Below, one piece after another: positions 31,596 through 40,370 of a stretch of DNA of 64,000 nt. Numbering within the stretch: position 1 is the stretch's first letter; each line of letters starts with the position of its first letter. Where the stretch lies: contig JBBINR010000006.1 in the NCBI GenBank assembly GCA_037443785.1, forward strand, positions 1 to 64,000. Direction: 5' to 3'. The position numbers and the translations under genes were made by a program. The DNA comes from JAQUOA01 sp037443785 (lineage in GTDB: Bacteria; Bacteroidota; Ignavibacteria; UBA10030; UBA8401). The notes under the pieces were generated by a model. The model worked only from the letters and a program-made list of their open reading frames with translations, searched no databases and was not told the DNA's origin.

Positions 31596-32999
31596 ATGGC
31601 AAAAGACAAATCCAAAAAAACGACAAAGAAGGATATTCAGGAACTTACCGACCGCGTTGCAGTCGTAAATATTAATGATCAGTTTTCGACATATCCTTCG
31701 TACGGGCTAACACCTGAAAAACTCGCCGCTATCCTGCGAGATGCCGATCAAGGTGACGTCTTCCGTCAAGCGGAACTCTTTACCGAAATGCTTGAGAAAG
31801 ACGGACATCTCATGTCGTTGTTTGGCAACATCCGCATTCGTATTGCCGGTGCGAATTATGAGATCATTCCGGGATCTGCAGATAAAAATGATGTCGACAT
31901 CGCCGGTGAAGCAACGAAGATGATTTCAAGAATTAAAGGTTGGAAAAATCACATCGGCGATCTTCTTGATTGCGCTTCAAAAGGTTACTCGGTTTGTGAA
32001 AATATTTGGCTGGAAAAAGATGGCCGTTTAGACATTGTAGAATTCAAACATATCGATCAAAAGAAATTTCGTTTTGGAAAAATTTCCGACATGCAAAGTG
32101 ATCTTAATGAGATACGCTTAGTTGTTGACCCCCGCAATGTTGATTCATTCCGAGCTATTCTTCCTGAAAGCGATCTCTCTACTGCAGCTACAGACGGGAT
32201 TACACTTGATGTGAATCCTACATTCAGAAAAAGATTCACCGTTGCAATCGCAAAGTTGCGCAGTGGATCACCGGCTAGAGCTGCGCTTCTTCGCACGTGT
32301 GCATTTTTATTTCTCTTTAAAAATTACGACATCAAATGGTGGGTGCGATTTGCTGAAATTCAACTCGGTATTAGACTCGGTAAATATGATCCGTCGCAGC
32401 CAGAGCAATTGGCACTATTGAAAAAAGCGATTGCGAATTTAGGCAATGATTCTGCAGCAGTAATTTCGAAGGAGAGTGACATTGAATTTAAGGAGTTACT
32501 ACAAAAAGCAGCAAGCTTCGAAACATACAAAGATCTTAAAGATTTTTGTAACTCCGAAATGACAAAAGCGGTTTTGTTGCACACGGCCGCTGTTGAGTCG
32601 ACTGCCGGAAAACTTGGCAACGAAAAGGGAGCTGAAGATTCGCTGCAGAATCTGTATGAATTCTATGCATCAATCATCGACGAAGTTGTCACCGATGATG
32701 AACTCCGCGCTTGGGTCGAAACAAATTACGGTGAACAAGAAAACTATCCATCGTATAAAACGCAGATTGAGAAAGGAACCAACTTACTTGAACATGCCGA
32801 TCTTATTTTAAAGTTACAAATGGCAGGAAAAGCAATCAGTCAGAAATATGTTGATCAAAAATTCGGAATTCCCTCTCCAGATCCAAATGATCCTGACGAT
32901 AAAGCGTTGGAGCCGTTAAAGCAAAATACACAACTGGTCACAGCAAGAAACGAAATAGTTTTCGGTGACAGTAAAAAAAAACTTCTGACCAAAAATTAG
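31596..32999 (+). CDS. Portal protein, Mu gp29-like (DUF935), frame broken near its C-terminus
   Basis: The protein (467 residues from ATG 31596) has the DUF935 pattern: YPSYGLTPEKLAAILRDADQ, GDVFRQAELFTEMLEKDGHL, RIRIAGANYEIIPG, GWKNHIGDLLDC, and DVNPTFRK. It forms the DNA channel at the head vertex. The frame ends soon after an A9 run at 32973-32981. The helical region that normally closes this family is encoded in the -1 frame downstream, so this is either a short form or a product of frameshifting. Confidence 0.82.
   Translation: MAKDKSKKTTKKDIQELTDRVAVVNINDQFSTYPSYGLTPEKLAAILRDADQGDVFRQAELFTEMLEKDGHLMSLFGNIRIRIAGANYEIIPGSADKNDVDIAGEATKMISRIKGWKNHIGDLLDCASKGYSVCENIWLEKDGRLDIVEFKHIDQKKFRFGKISDMQSDLNEIRLVVDPRNVDSFRAILPESDLSTAATDGITLDVNPTFRKRFTVAIAKLRSGSPARAALLRTCAFLFLFKNYDIKWWVRFAEIQLGIRLGKYDPSQPEQLALLKKAIANLGNDSAAVISKESDIEFKELLQKAASFETYKDLKDFCNSEMTKAVLLHTAAVESTAGKLGNEKGAEDSLQNLYEFYASIIDEVVTDDELRAWVETNYGEQENYPSYKTQIEKGTNLLEHADLILKLQMAGKAISQKYVDQKFGIPSPDPNDPDDKALEPLKQNTQLVTARNEIVFGDSKKKLLTKN
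32973..32981 (+). promoter_or_regulatory. A9 slippery run between portal and MuF frames
   Basis: The zero-frame codons are AGT AAA AAA AAA CTT, which includes A AAA AAA. A -1 shift gives ...AAA ACT TCT GAC CAA and a frame with no stop until 33904. A missing base in the homopolymer is the alternative cause. Confidence 0.45.
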
Positions 33000-33055
33000 A
33001 AAGTTCGTATCAAGATCGCGTTGATATTGTAAGCGAAAATTCAATCCAAAGTTCT

Positions 33056-33904
33056 TTGACAATTTATCATTCCCGAATTCAACAGATTAAAAACTGTTTT
33101 GAAGGTGTTAATTCGTTTGATTCTGCACAAAAAGAATTGGATAAACTTCAAATAGACAGAAAGTTTCTTAAAACATATTCCGAACATTTGTTCGAAACAC
33201 TTCAGACAGCCGACGCACTCGGAAGAGGTTTGATCGTTGAAAAAGATCGAGTATTGAGCGAACAAGCAAATACAGTTGCTGCAAATTTATCATTCGGTAA
33301 TTGGTATGTTTGTGATGATAAGATTGTAAAACTCACATTCGATATTATTCCTAAAGAAGCTTTAAAATATCTCGAATATAAAAGTCTTGTCATCGCCGGT
33401 GTTGAACATGATGAATTGCTTACTGCAGTAAAAGGACAGTTGCAGAATGCCACAAAAAAAGGAGTCAAATTCGACGATTGGAAAAAAGAAATTGATTCGA
33501 TCTTTGATACTTATGGTGTAACGCAAATATCTCAACATCACGCCGAAACAGTCTTCCATACAAATATTCAAAGCGGTTTTGCTGTGGCTCAGCTCGAGCA
33601 GGTCTCTGAAATGTCAGAGCAATTCCCAATGTGGCAATTCGTTGCTATTCACGACGACCGATCACGGCATATTAATCTCGAAGGAATCTACCTGGTCGGA
33701 GAAGGTCCTGTTCCACCGGTTGATTACAACTGCCGATGCACAGCAATCTATTTACACCATACTCAGGTTGAAGGATTAAAGCCGGTAAAATGGATTGGAG
33801 ATAAAGAAGCGGTTAGGTTTAATACTCAAAAGTCATTTGACGAGTGGATGAAATCGAAGACAATCTCATCCGAAGTTCAAAATTGGATTGATAAAAACTC
33901 CTGA
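33056..33904 (+). CDS. Portal C-terminal region plus MuF head morphogenesis domain
   Basis: The frame is open from 32981 to 33904; a separate start would have to be TTG 33056 without a clear ribosome binding site. The first 70 residues (SLTIYHSRIQQIKNCFEG, QKELDKLQIDRKFLK, TLQTADALGRGLI) look like the missing C-terminal domain of the DUF935 portal. The rest is a Mu F-like head protein: AETVFHTNIQSGFAVAQ, FVAIHDDRSRHINLEG, PPVDYNCRCTAIY. A -1 shift at 32973-32981 would give one portal-MuF protein of about 770 residues, an arrangement found in some phages. Confidence 0.7.
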   Translation: MTIYHSRIQQIKNCFEGVNSFDSAQKELDKLQIDRKFLKTYSEHLFETLQTADALGRGLIVEKDRVLSEQANTVAANLSFGNWYVCDDKIVKLTFDIIPKEALKYLEYKSLVIAGVEHDELLTAVKGQLQNATKKGVKFDDWKKEIDSIFDTYGVTQISQHHAETVFHTNIQSGFAVAQLEQVSEMSEQFPMWQFVAIHDDRSRHINLEGIYLVGEGPVPPVDYNCRCTAIYLHHTQVEGLKPVKWIGDKEAVRFNTQKSFDEWMKSKTISSEVQNWIDKNS

Positions 33905-33943
33905 CTTTAAAGCAGAGCGGGAAAATTTGATAATGCTTCATTC

Positions 33944-34087
33944 CTCATTTAAAGTGACTTTAGTATTCCAAACTTCTCACTTTTTCCCGTCAATTCTCAT
34001 TTAAAGTGATCATCATAAATTCTATAACCTATTGAAAAATAAAACAATCCTGAATTTATCGTTCCTCATTTAATTCGATCCCCCACA
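33944..34087. mobile_element. Right end of the transposable prophage with three transposase-site repeats
   Basis: CTCATTTAAAGTGA begins at 33944 and again at 33996, and a related CTCATTTAATTCGA begins at 34065. They have the same orientation and spacings of 52 and 69 bases. The last lies just before CCCCACA, so the phage end is probably a CA at 34084-34085 or 34086-34087, giving a 5'-TG terminus on the other strand as in Mu. Three end-type sites in direct orientation match the R1-R3 layout of MuA sites. Phage genes stop at 33904 and host genes start at 34138. The left end is outside the window, so no target duplication can be checked. Confidence 0.65.
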
Positions 34088-34137
34088 GTTCCTTCTCTAT
34101 ATTAGGGCAATTCAAACATCTATTTCGGAGTTTATTT

Positions 34138-35553
34138 ATGAAACGTCTTTTCTACTCGGGCTTCTTCCTTCTGCCAATGCTGTTGTTTTCGCAATCGTTC
34201 AATCAATTTTTTGTCGATAAGACCATGCGTGTCGACTATTACCATACAGGCACTAAAGGAACAGAAATTATTGCCTTGGATAAAATTTATGAAGAAGGAA
34301 TTTGGTCCGGAAATAAATCGCAGTTGCTCGATCAATTGAACTACGGGGAATATATGCTTCGCGTGTACGATGCCGTAACAGCACAGATGATCTACTCGCG
34401 TGGATATTCGAGCATGTTCAACGAATGGCATTCCACCGATGAATCAAACGCCGGCATTATGAAAACATTCCATGAAACGGTGCATATTCCATTTCCCAAA
34501 AATAAAATTCAATTGACAATTTCGCGAAGAGATAAACAAATGAATTTCCACGAATTGTTCTCGACTATCATCGATCCGAATAATTCTTCGACGATCAACA
34601 CGCAAAAACGAACGCCACAATTTAAATTCTCAAAATTGATCGACAACGGTCCGTCCGACAAGAAAGTTGATCTTGTCATTCTCGGCGACGGCTATGCAAA
34701 AACAGAAATGCAAAAACTTCGCGACGATGCGAAGCATTATTCTGACGTGCTCTTTGGAACATCGCCGTATAAAGAACGAAAGAAAGATTTCAATGTGTGG
34801 CTGATCGAAGTTGAATCGAAAGAAAGCGGCATTGATAAGCCGGGAAAAAATATCTGGAAAGAAAATGCACTCGGCACGATGTACGACACGTTCGGTTCTG
34901 CGCGGTACATTTTAACCGAAGAAAACAGAACTCTGCGCGATATTGCCGGAGAAGTTCCGTACGATGCGATCGCTATTCTTGTGAATGATGATCGTTACGG
35001 CGGCGGCGGCATTTACAATCTCTACACGACGTGCTACACAAAAACAGATACGAAAGGAATGGAATGGCAGATGGATTACGTTTTCGTGCACGAACTCGGA
35101 CATTCCTTTGCAGGCCTTGGCGATGAATATTATACATCGTCAGTTTCGTATACCGATTTTTATCAAGCCGGCGTTGAACCGTGGGAACCAAATCTTACCA
35201 CGCTGACTGACCCCGAACATTTGAAATGGAAATCGTTTGTTGATGCATCCACTCCGCTGCCAACACCGTGGAAGAAATCCGAGTTCGACAGTCTTGAAAC
35301 TCTGCGCAGTAAGCTTGACCGCCTTGCTCCGGGTTACTACGAAAAACGGGCTCCGCTCTATAATGCGGCACAAGCAATTTTAGACAATGCTGAATTTAAA
35401 AATAAGGTCGGTGCATTTGAAGGCGCAGGATATGTTTCAAAAGGAATGTATCGTCCGGCGATCGACTGCAGAATGCTTTCTTTGAGTCTTATCGGATTCG
35501 ATCCAGTGTGCAGTGCGGCAATTGAAAAAGTAATTGATTCGTACGTGAAGTAA
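34138..35553 (+). CDS. Secreted metallopeptidase, family M64 (IgA peptidase-like)
   Basis: The 471-residue protein has a signal peptide (MKRLFYSGFFLLPMLLFSQS), a beta-rich N-terminal domain of about 150 residues and an M64 catalytic domain. The zinc site is HELGHSFAGLGDEYY at 318-332, with His318, Glu319, His322 and probably Asp329. DLVILGDGYAKTEMQKL at 178-194 is typical of the family. GGAG precedes the ATG. The prophage inserted about 50 bases upstream and may have removed or replaced its promoter. Confidence 0.88.
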   Translation: MKRLFYSGFFLLPMLLFSQSFNQFFVDKTMRVDYYHTGTKGTEIIALDKIYEEGIWSGNKSQLLDQLNYGEYMLRVYDAVTAQMIYSRGYSSMFNEWHSTDESNAGIMKTFHETVHIPFPKNKIQLTISRRDKQMNFHELFSTIIDPNNSSTINTQKRTPQFKFSKLIDNGPSDKKVDLVILGDGYAKTEMQKLRDDAKHYSDVLFGTSPYKERKKDFNVWLIEVESKESGIDKPGKNIWKENALGTMYDTFGSARYILTEENRTLRDIAGEVPYDAIAILVNDDRYGGGGIYNLYTTCYTKTDTKGMEWQMDYVFVHELGHSFAGLGDEYYTSSVSYTDFYQAGVEPWEPNLTTLTDPEHLKWKSFVDASTPLPTPWKKSEFDSLETLRSKLDRLAPGYYEKRAPLYNAAQAILDNAEFKNKVGAFEGAGYVSKGMYRPAIDCRMLSLSLIGFDPVCSAAIEKVIDSYVK

Positions 35554-35574
35554 AACAAAATGCTCAATCTTCGT

Positions 35575-35685
35575 CAATGCGAGTTCCGACGTTAGTCGTC
35601 GGGACAAAGCAATCTTACTTCATACTTATGTCTCATGAGATTGCTTTGGTCGCTTGGCTCCCTCGCAATGACCGGTATTTTAAAT
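35575..35685. repeat. Dispersed repeat (copy 1)
   Basis: The stretch contains GACGTTAGTCGTC, GGGACAAAGCAATCT, GAGATTGCTTTGGTCGCTTGG and CTCGCAATGACC. The AGATTGCTT / AAGCAATCT arms are inverted. A related copy in the other orientation lies at 40139-40263. It is non-coding. Confidence 0.6.
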
Positions 35686-36642
35686 TTAATTTTCGTTTGG
35701 CACTATCTCATCGATTTTCACCAAGACGGCTTCCGCAGAAATATTTTTCAACGAATTCGAATCTGATGAAATGATCACGGCTTGTTTGTCACTCAAGGGG
35801 TGGAACTTGTTGTAATTCCAATCGACGTTCGGATACAGCGCAACAATTGGTGTGTTGTATGCCGATGCAATATGCACAATTGACGTATCAACAGTAACGA
35901 CGAGCAATGCATGTTTCACTAATGCAATCGCATGATGTATGGTTGGTGACGAAATGACGATAAGTGGCGGAAATTTTTGTTGAAAATTTTTTGCCCGCTC
36001 CGCATCGCTTGGCTGAAACGAAAGCGCAACGGAAAATCCTTTTTGAAAACACCACTCGATAACACTGCTCCACCCTTCATCATTCCATGCTCTGGTCGGC
36101 TGCCCGGCAGAAATATTCACAACGACTAATTTCTTCTCTGACTGAAGGAGTGCTTTGCTCACTTCACTTTCTATCTGAGAATCAATAAAAAGTTCGGGAC
36201 GAACGATTTTCTTGTCTTCATAACCAAGTGATGCAAAGGTGCGAAGATTCCGTTCAACCGCATGAAGCGAAAAGTTTTCGTTGTCCGACGGAATGGAAAT
36301 ATCGAAAACAGGCTTCTCGTTTTTATTGAATCCAATTTTCTTTTTGGCTCCCGAATACCGTGCCAACAGCCTGCTTTCGCTTGATGAATGATCTTTCGGA
36401 TCGATCCATAGGTCGTAATGTTCCATTCGCACTTTCAACAGTGCCGCCAACAATCCTGCCAATCCTTTTTCCCGGAGCAAAATTTTATCAACGCAGGAAT
36501 TGTTGGCAATGATCGGCATCCCCTTTGCCGATGTAAGGACATGGAGTTCGGCGGCAGGGAATTGCTCTTTAACAACACGGAACATTGGCGTTGTCAGGAT
36601 CATATCTCCGATTCGACCCGTTTGAACAATAAGAATTTTCAT
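35686..36642 (-). CDS. Glycosyltransferase family 9 (heptosyltransferase-like)
   Basis: The 318-residue protein begins MKILIVQTGRIGDMILTTPM, the family 9 N-terminal signature, and has a C-terminal Rossmann half with INISAGQPTRAWNDEGW-like segments, KHALLVVTVDTSIVHIASAY and TPIVALYPNVDW. It transfers a sugar during lipopolysaccharide core or glycan assembly in the cytoplasm. It stands alone on the minus strand between two plus-strand genes, and its stop lies at the edge of a dispersed repeat. Confidence 0.85.
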   Translation of the reverse strand: MKILIVQTGRIGDMILTTPMFRVVKEQFPAAELHVLTSAKGMPIIANNSCVDKILLREKGLAGLLAALLKVRMEHYDLWIDPKDHSSSESRLLARYSGAKKKIGFNKNEKPVFDISIPSDNENFSLHAVERNLRTFASLGYEDKKIVRPELFIDSQIESEVSKALLQSEKKLVVVNISAGQPTRAWNDEGWSSVIEWCFQKGFSVALSFQPSDAERAKNFQQKFPPLIVISSPTIHHAIALVKHALLVVTVDTSIVHIASAYNTPIVALYPNVDWNYNKFHPLSDKQAVIISSDSNSLKNISAEAVLVKIDEIVPNEN

Positions 36643-36761
36643 AATAAATAATTTTATTACCGTGAAACCGAATCAAAGTAATGGAGAATTTTTCAAGAGG
36701 CAAGAAGTATTACGAAATCATCACATCTTTGTTTATATTTGTTGATAATTTCTTAACGCCT

Positions 36762-37835
36762 ATGAATCAATTTTTATTACCGATACTGTCACTATTTTGT
36801 ATTTCGATATCCCTTGAAGCACAAGACTCTTCGTATTTTTATCATGGAAGATCGTTCGGAAGTGAAGCAGCGTACAACCCCATCTCTGTCATTCTTAACA
36901 GCGGATTTGATATGCTTCAGGTCGATCACCCGCGCGATCTTCGCAGACTTCCGCTGAACCACGGCGCTGAAAATGTTGCGCGCAACATCGCCGATCCGTT
37001 CGGCCCCATTCACCGGTACGGCGTAGGAAATTTCATGAAAGATCAGGTCATTCCACTTGGCCTCAGCAAAAAAGACGGGCAATGGTGGCCAAATTACACA
37101 TTGCATCTCATCGGCGGGGGAATGACGTACGTGGCATTGACGGAATGGTATCAATTTTACAATTACGAATATCCGAAAACGATGGCGGCTGGGACAAAAA
37201 TTCTTTACCACGTCATCAACGAAACGGTGGAAAACGGCGAATACCGCGGCGACAATGTCGATCCGATTGCGGATATTTATTTGTTTGATATCGGCGGCGT
37301 GATTTTATTCAGCAGCGATAATGTGAAAAGATTTTTCAGTGAAACGATGAATCTTGCGGACTGGTCGCTTCAGCCCTCAATCTCATTGCGAAATTTGCAT
37401 ATGGAAAACAACGGGCAGTTTTTTTCTCTCAAATGGAAATTTCCTTTTTCGGATCGCTGGCATTTATTCTATTTCTTCGGGACAAACGGCGTCGGTGGTC
37501 TTTCGTACAAGTGGGATGACGGTTCGGCATTTTCCGTCGGCGTTGGTTTAGCTGCGGCAAAACTTATCATGCTGAACAACCGAACCAATAAACAAACGCT
37601 CGATCTTGTCTGGAATGTCGGATTCTTTTATGATATGAAGAATTCGCTGCTGACAAGCCTTTCCATTTCAAAGAAAACCGATTACGCTCTCAATCTCAAT
37701 ATTTATCCCGGCATTATCAAGATTGGAGATTTTTCTCCCGGTTCATGGATTGCGATGAATCGCAACGGGTCGTTGATTATCGGCATTACGGCTGCCTGGT
37801 CACCGGTCGGCGTTGCGTATAATACACAGCAATAA
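36762..37835 (+). CDS. Exported protein of unknown function (DUF2279/DUF3943-like)
   Basis: From ATG 36762 the 357-residue protein has a signal peptide (MNQFLLPILSLFCISISLEA). It contains NFMKDQVIPLGLSKKDGQWW, an HLIGGGMTYVALTEWYQF segment and alternating C-terminal strands like an outer-membrane barrel. I recall similar patterns in uncharacterised exported families of Bacteroidota but cannot assign one firmly. An upstream in-frame ATG at 36681 would place 27 residues before the signal peptide and is less likely. Confidence 0.55.
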   Translation: MNQFLLPILSLFCISISLEAQDSSYFYHGRSFGSEAAYNPISVILNSGFDMLQVDHPRDLRRLPLNHGAENVARNIADPFGPIHRYGVGNFMKDQVIPLGLSKKDGQWWPNYTLHLIGGGMTYVALTEWYQFYNYEYPKTMAAGTKILYHVINETVENGEYRGDNVDPIADIYLFDIGGVILFSSDNVKRFFSETMNLADWSLQPSISLRNLHMENNGQFFSLKWKFPFSDRWHLFYFFGTNGVGGLSYKWDDGSAFSVGVGLAAAKLIMLNNRTNKQTLDLVWNVGFFYDMKNSLLTSLSISKKTDYALNLNIYPGIIKIGDFSPGSWIAMNRNGSLIIGITAAWSPVGVAYNTQQ

Positions 37836-37836
37836 G

Positions 37837-38382
37837 ATGACAGCAATAACGAAAACATCTCTCCCAAAAAATTCTCTGCTCTATCAGAATAAAAATTCCT
37901 TTCACTATGTCGACAGTTATTCGGCGCCGCTTGAAACGACACATGCTATCCATCCTGCCGATGCTGCAAAAGCATTTTTTTCAACAGGTCCAAAATGGAT
38001 TGACAAACTTTTTGCATTCCGCAACACTGTTGCTTCGTTTTTCGGACTTAAAACGCCAAAAAAGAATAAACGAGAAGAAATGCTTCGCAATTTTACGTGC
38101 CAGCCGGGAGAAAAAGTGGGTTTGTTTCAGATATTTAGTAGAACAGATTCTGAAGTCATCCTCGGTGAAGATGACAAGCATTTGAATTTTCGGGTTTCGT
38201 TATTTCTCCATTCGGTGGACAACGATTCCAGCAAGAAAAATTTGACGATTTCCACCACCGTAACATTTCACAATTTCCTTGGAAGATTTTATTTTTTGCC
38301 GGTAAGGCCGTTCCACAAGCTTATCGTTCCAGCAATGCTGAAAAGCATGGCGGCGGAATTGAAAAAGATCCAGAAGAAATAA
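37837..38382 (+). CDS. DUF2867-like protein
   Basis: The 181-residue protein ends with a pattern I associate with DUF2867: GLFQIFSRTDSEVILGEDDK, HLNFRVSLFLHS, then TVTFHNFLGRFYFLPVRPFH and KLIVPAMLKSM. It is soluble. It starts one base after the previous stop, so it is probably co-transcribed with the exported protein. The biochemical role of the family is not known to me. Confidence 0.6.
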   Translation: MTAITKTSLPKNSLLYQNKNSFHYVDSYSAPLETTHAIHPADAAKAFFSTGPKWIDKLFAFRNTVASFFGLKTPKKNKREEMLRNFTCQPGEKVGLFQIFSRTDSEVILGEDDKHLNFRVSLFLHSVDNDSSKKNLTISTTVTFHNFLGRFYFLPVRPFHKLIVPAMLKSMAAELKKIQKK

Positions 38383-38521
38383 TTTTTTCCTGAATCATAA
38401 TTTTTGTATCTTATATCGTTATGATTATAGCAACCGACTACATTTTAAGCCCTCTGTAACTTCTCTCTCTGAAGCGTCGTTCTATTTTCCATCTTTTTTT
38501 ATTTACATCATTAGAAATTTC

Positions 38522-40123
38522 ATGAGCATTTTGAAAGAAATTCAAAAGAGAAAAACTTTTGCCATCATCAGTCACCCCGACGCCGGTAAAACGACGTTAA
38601 CGGAAAAATTACTGCTGTACAGCGGCGCCATTCACATTGCCGGTGCGGTAAAATCGAACAAGATTAAAAAAACCGCGGCATCGGATTTTTTGGAAATTGA
38701 AAAACAGCGCGGAATTTCGGTTACAACATCGGTGCTGTCATTCGAATACAACGGAAGAAAAATTAATCTGCTGGATACACCGGGACATAAAGACTTTGCG
38801 GAAGATACGTATCGAACATTGACGGCCGTCGATTCCGTTATTCTTGTGATCGACTGCGTGAAAGGCGTTGAAGAGCAGACGGAGAAATTGATGAGCGTCT
38901 GTAGAATGAGAAATACGCCGGTCATTATTTTCATTAATAAGATGGATCGTGAAGGAAGAAATCCGATTGAACTGCTGGATGAACTTGAAGAAAAACTTTC
39001 TATTAAAGTGCGTCCGCTGAGCTGGCCTCTTGGAATCGGATCACTCTTCAAAGGCGTGTATAATATCTACACAAATAAATTTGCATTCTTCACTCCGTCC
39101 AAACAAACGATTGAAGAAGATGTGGTAATCTTTGACGGATTGAAAGACCCAAAGCTTGACGAAACATTCGGAAGCAACGCTAATAAGCTGCGTGATGATA
39201 TTCATTTGATCGATGGCGTGTACGAAAAGTTTGATGTGGAAAAATATTCTGCAGGTGAACTCGCGCCGGTCTTCTTCGGCAGTGCGCTGAATAATTTCGG
39301 CGTAAAAGAATTGCTCGAAACATTCGTCGAAATTGCTCCTTCTCCGCGCGAACGTGAAACGACAAAAGGAATGGTAGAGCCAAAAGCCGATCGATTCAGC
39401 GGATTCGTTTTTAAAATTCATGCAAACCTCGATCCGCGTCACCGTGACAGAATTGCTTTTCTGCGCGTCTGCTCCGGAACATTCGAACGAAATAAATTTT
39501 ATCATCATGTACGATTGAATCGTGATATCAAATTTCCGAACCCGGCAAGCTTTATGGCACAGAATAAAAGTTTGCTGGAAGAAGCATTCCCCGGCGATGT
39601 GATTGGTCTGTACGATTCAGGTGTTTTCACTATCGGGGATACGTTGACCGACGGCGAAGCATTTATGTATAAAGGGATTCCGCGATTTTCTCCCGAAGTG
39701 TTCCGCGAGCTTCGCAACAATGATCCGTTCAAAACAAAACAATTGGAAAAAGGAATTTCGCAGTTAACCGACGAAGGGTTGGCGCAATTGTTCACGCATA
39801 ATGTTGGAAGCAAAAAAGTGATCGGCGTTGTCGGCGAACTTCAATTTGATGTATTGAAATACAGGCTTCTTCACGAATTCGGCGCGAGCTGCGATTTTGT
39901 CGGCATCAACGCACACAAAGCGTGCTGGGTGCAGTACAATGATCCGAAAGATGTTGAAGAATTGTTCAATATCCGCTCGCACTATTTATATCGCGACAAA
40001 AACAATCATCTTGTGTTCCTCGCTGAATCCGAATACTCCTTGCGAAGCGCAACCGACAAAAATCCGAAAGCAAAATTTCTTTTCAGTGTTGAGCACAACG
40101 ATCAGACGCTGGAATTGCAGTAA
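38522..40123 (+). CDS. prfC: Peptide chain release factor 3
   Basis: The 533-residue GTPase removes RF1 or RF2 from the ribosome after termination. The G motifs are SHPDAGKTT (17-25), DTPGHKDF (85-92) and NKMD (139-142). The insert IKKTAASDFLEIEKQRGISV is the switch region of RF3. Length is very close to E. coli RF3 (529). Its ATG follows a 140-base gap with AT-rich sequence and no other visible element. Confidence 0.95.
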   Translation: MSILKEIQKRKTFAIISHPDAGKTTLTEKLLLYSGAIHIAGAVKSNKIKKTAASDFLEIEKQRGISVTTSVLSFEYNGRKINLLDTPGHKDFAEDTYRTLTAVDSVILVIDCVKGVEEQTEKLMSVCRMRNTPVIIFINKMDREGRNPIELLDELEEKLSIKVRPLSWPLGIGSLFKGVYNIYTNKFAFFTPSKQTIEEDVVIFDGLKDPKLDETFGSNANKLRDDIHLIDGVYEKFDVEKYSAGELAPVFFGSALNNFGVKELLETFVEIAPSPRERETTKGMVEPKADRFSGFVFKIHANLDPRHRDRIAFLRVCSGTFERNKFYHHVRLNRDIKFPNPASFMAQNKSLLEEAFPGDVIGLYDSGVFTIGDTLTDGEAFMYKGIPRFSPEVFRELRNNDPFKTKQLEKGISQLTDEGLAQLFTHNVGSKKVIGVVGELQFDVLKYRLLHEFGASCDFVGINAHKACWVQYNDPKDVEELFNIRSHYLYRDKNNHLVFLAESEYSLRSATDKNPKAKFLFSVEHNDQTLELQ

Positions 40124-40138
40124 TTTGCCCTCATTGTA

Positions 40139-40263
40139 AAGTCATTGCGAGCGAATGTCCCGCTTCACGGGATGCTGAACAACAGTATTTTCCATGAGTG
40201 AAGCAATCTCTTTATCAAATTTTTAAAGATTGCTTCTCCCGACTAACGTCGGGATCGCAATAA
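40139..40263. repeat. Dispersed repeat (copy 2)
   Basis: The stretch reads GTCATTGCGAGCGA, TGAGTGAAGCAATCTC, AAAGATTGCTTCTCCCGAC and TAACGTCGGGATCGCAATAAC. It shares the inverted GCAATCT / AGATTGC arms and the CGAC-TAACGTCGG motif with 35575-35685. It lies between prfC and the GH97 gene and is non-coding. Confidence 0.6.
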
Positions 40264-40370
40264 CCTTCATCCTTAAGAGACCATACTTAGAATTTTATAT
40301 TGTTTCTGGAGCAACTCCTTTCTACATTTCAAAAGAATTTTTCCTCAAAAACCTTCAAAGGAATTCTTCC

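Noticed and set aside
33944..34087. Repeats as a CRISPR array
   Set aside because: There are only three imperfect 14-base repeats with unequal spacing and no cas genes. Position at the end of the phage fits transposase sites better.
1..34087. Diversity-generating retroelement for the tail fibre
   Set aside because: No reverse transcriptase gene or template/variable repeat pair is visible in this window; the distal part of the fibre lies outside it, so absence cannot be fully proven.
40230..40370. N-terminal extension of the GH97 protein
   Set aside because: This stretch is a dispersed repeat plus leader; a normal signal peptide begins at ATG 40371.
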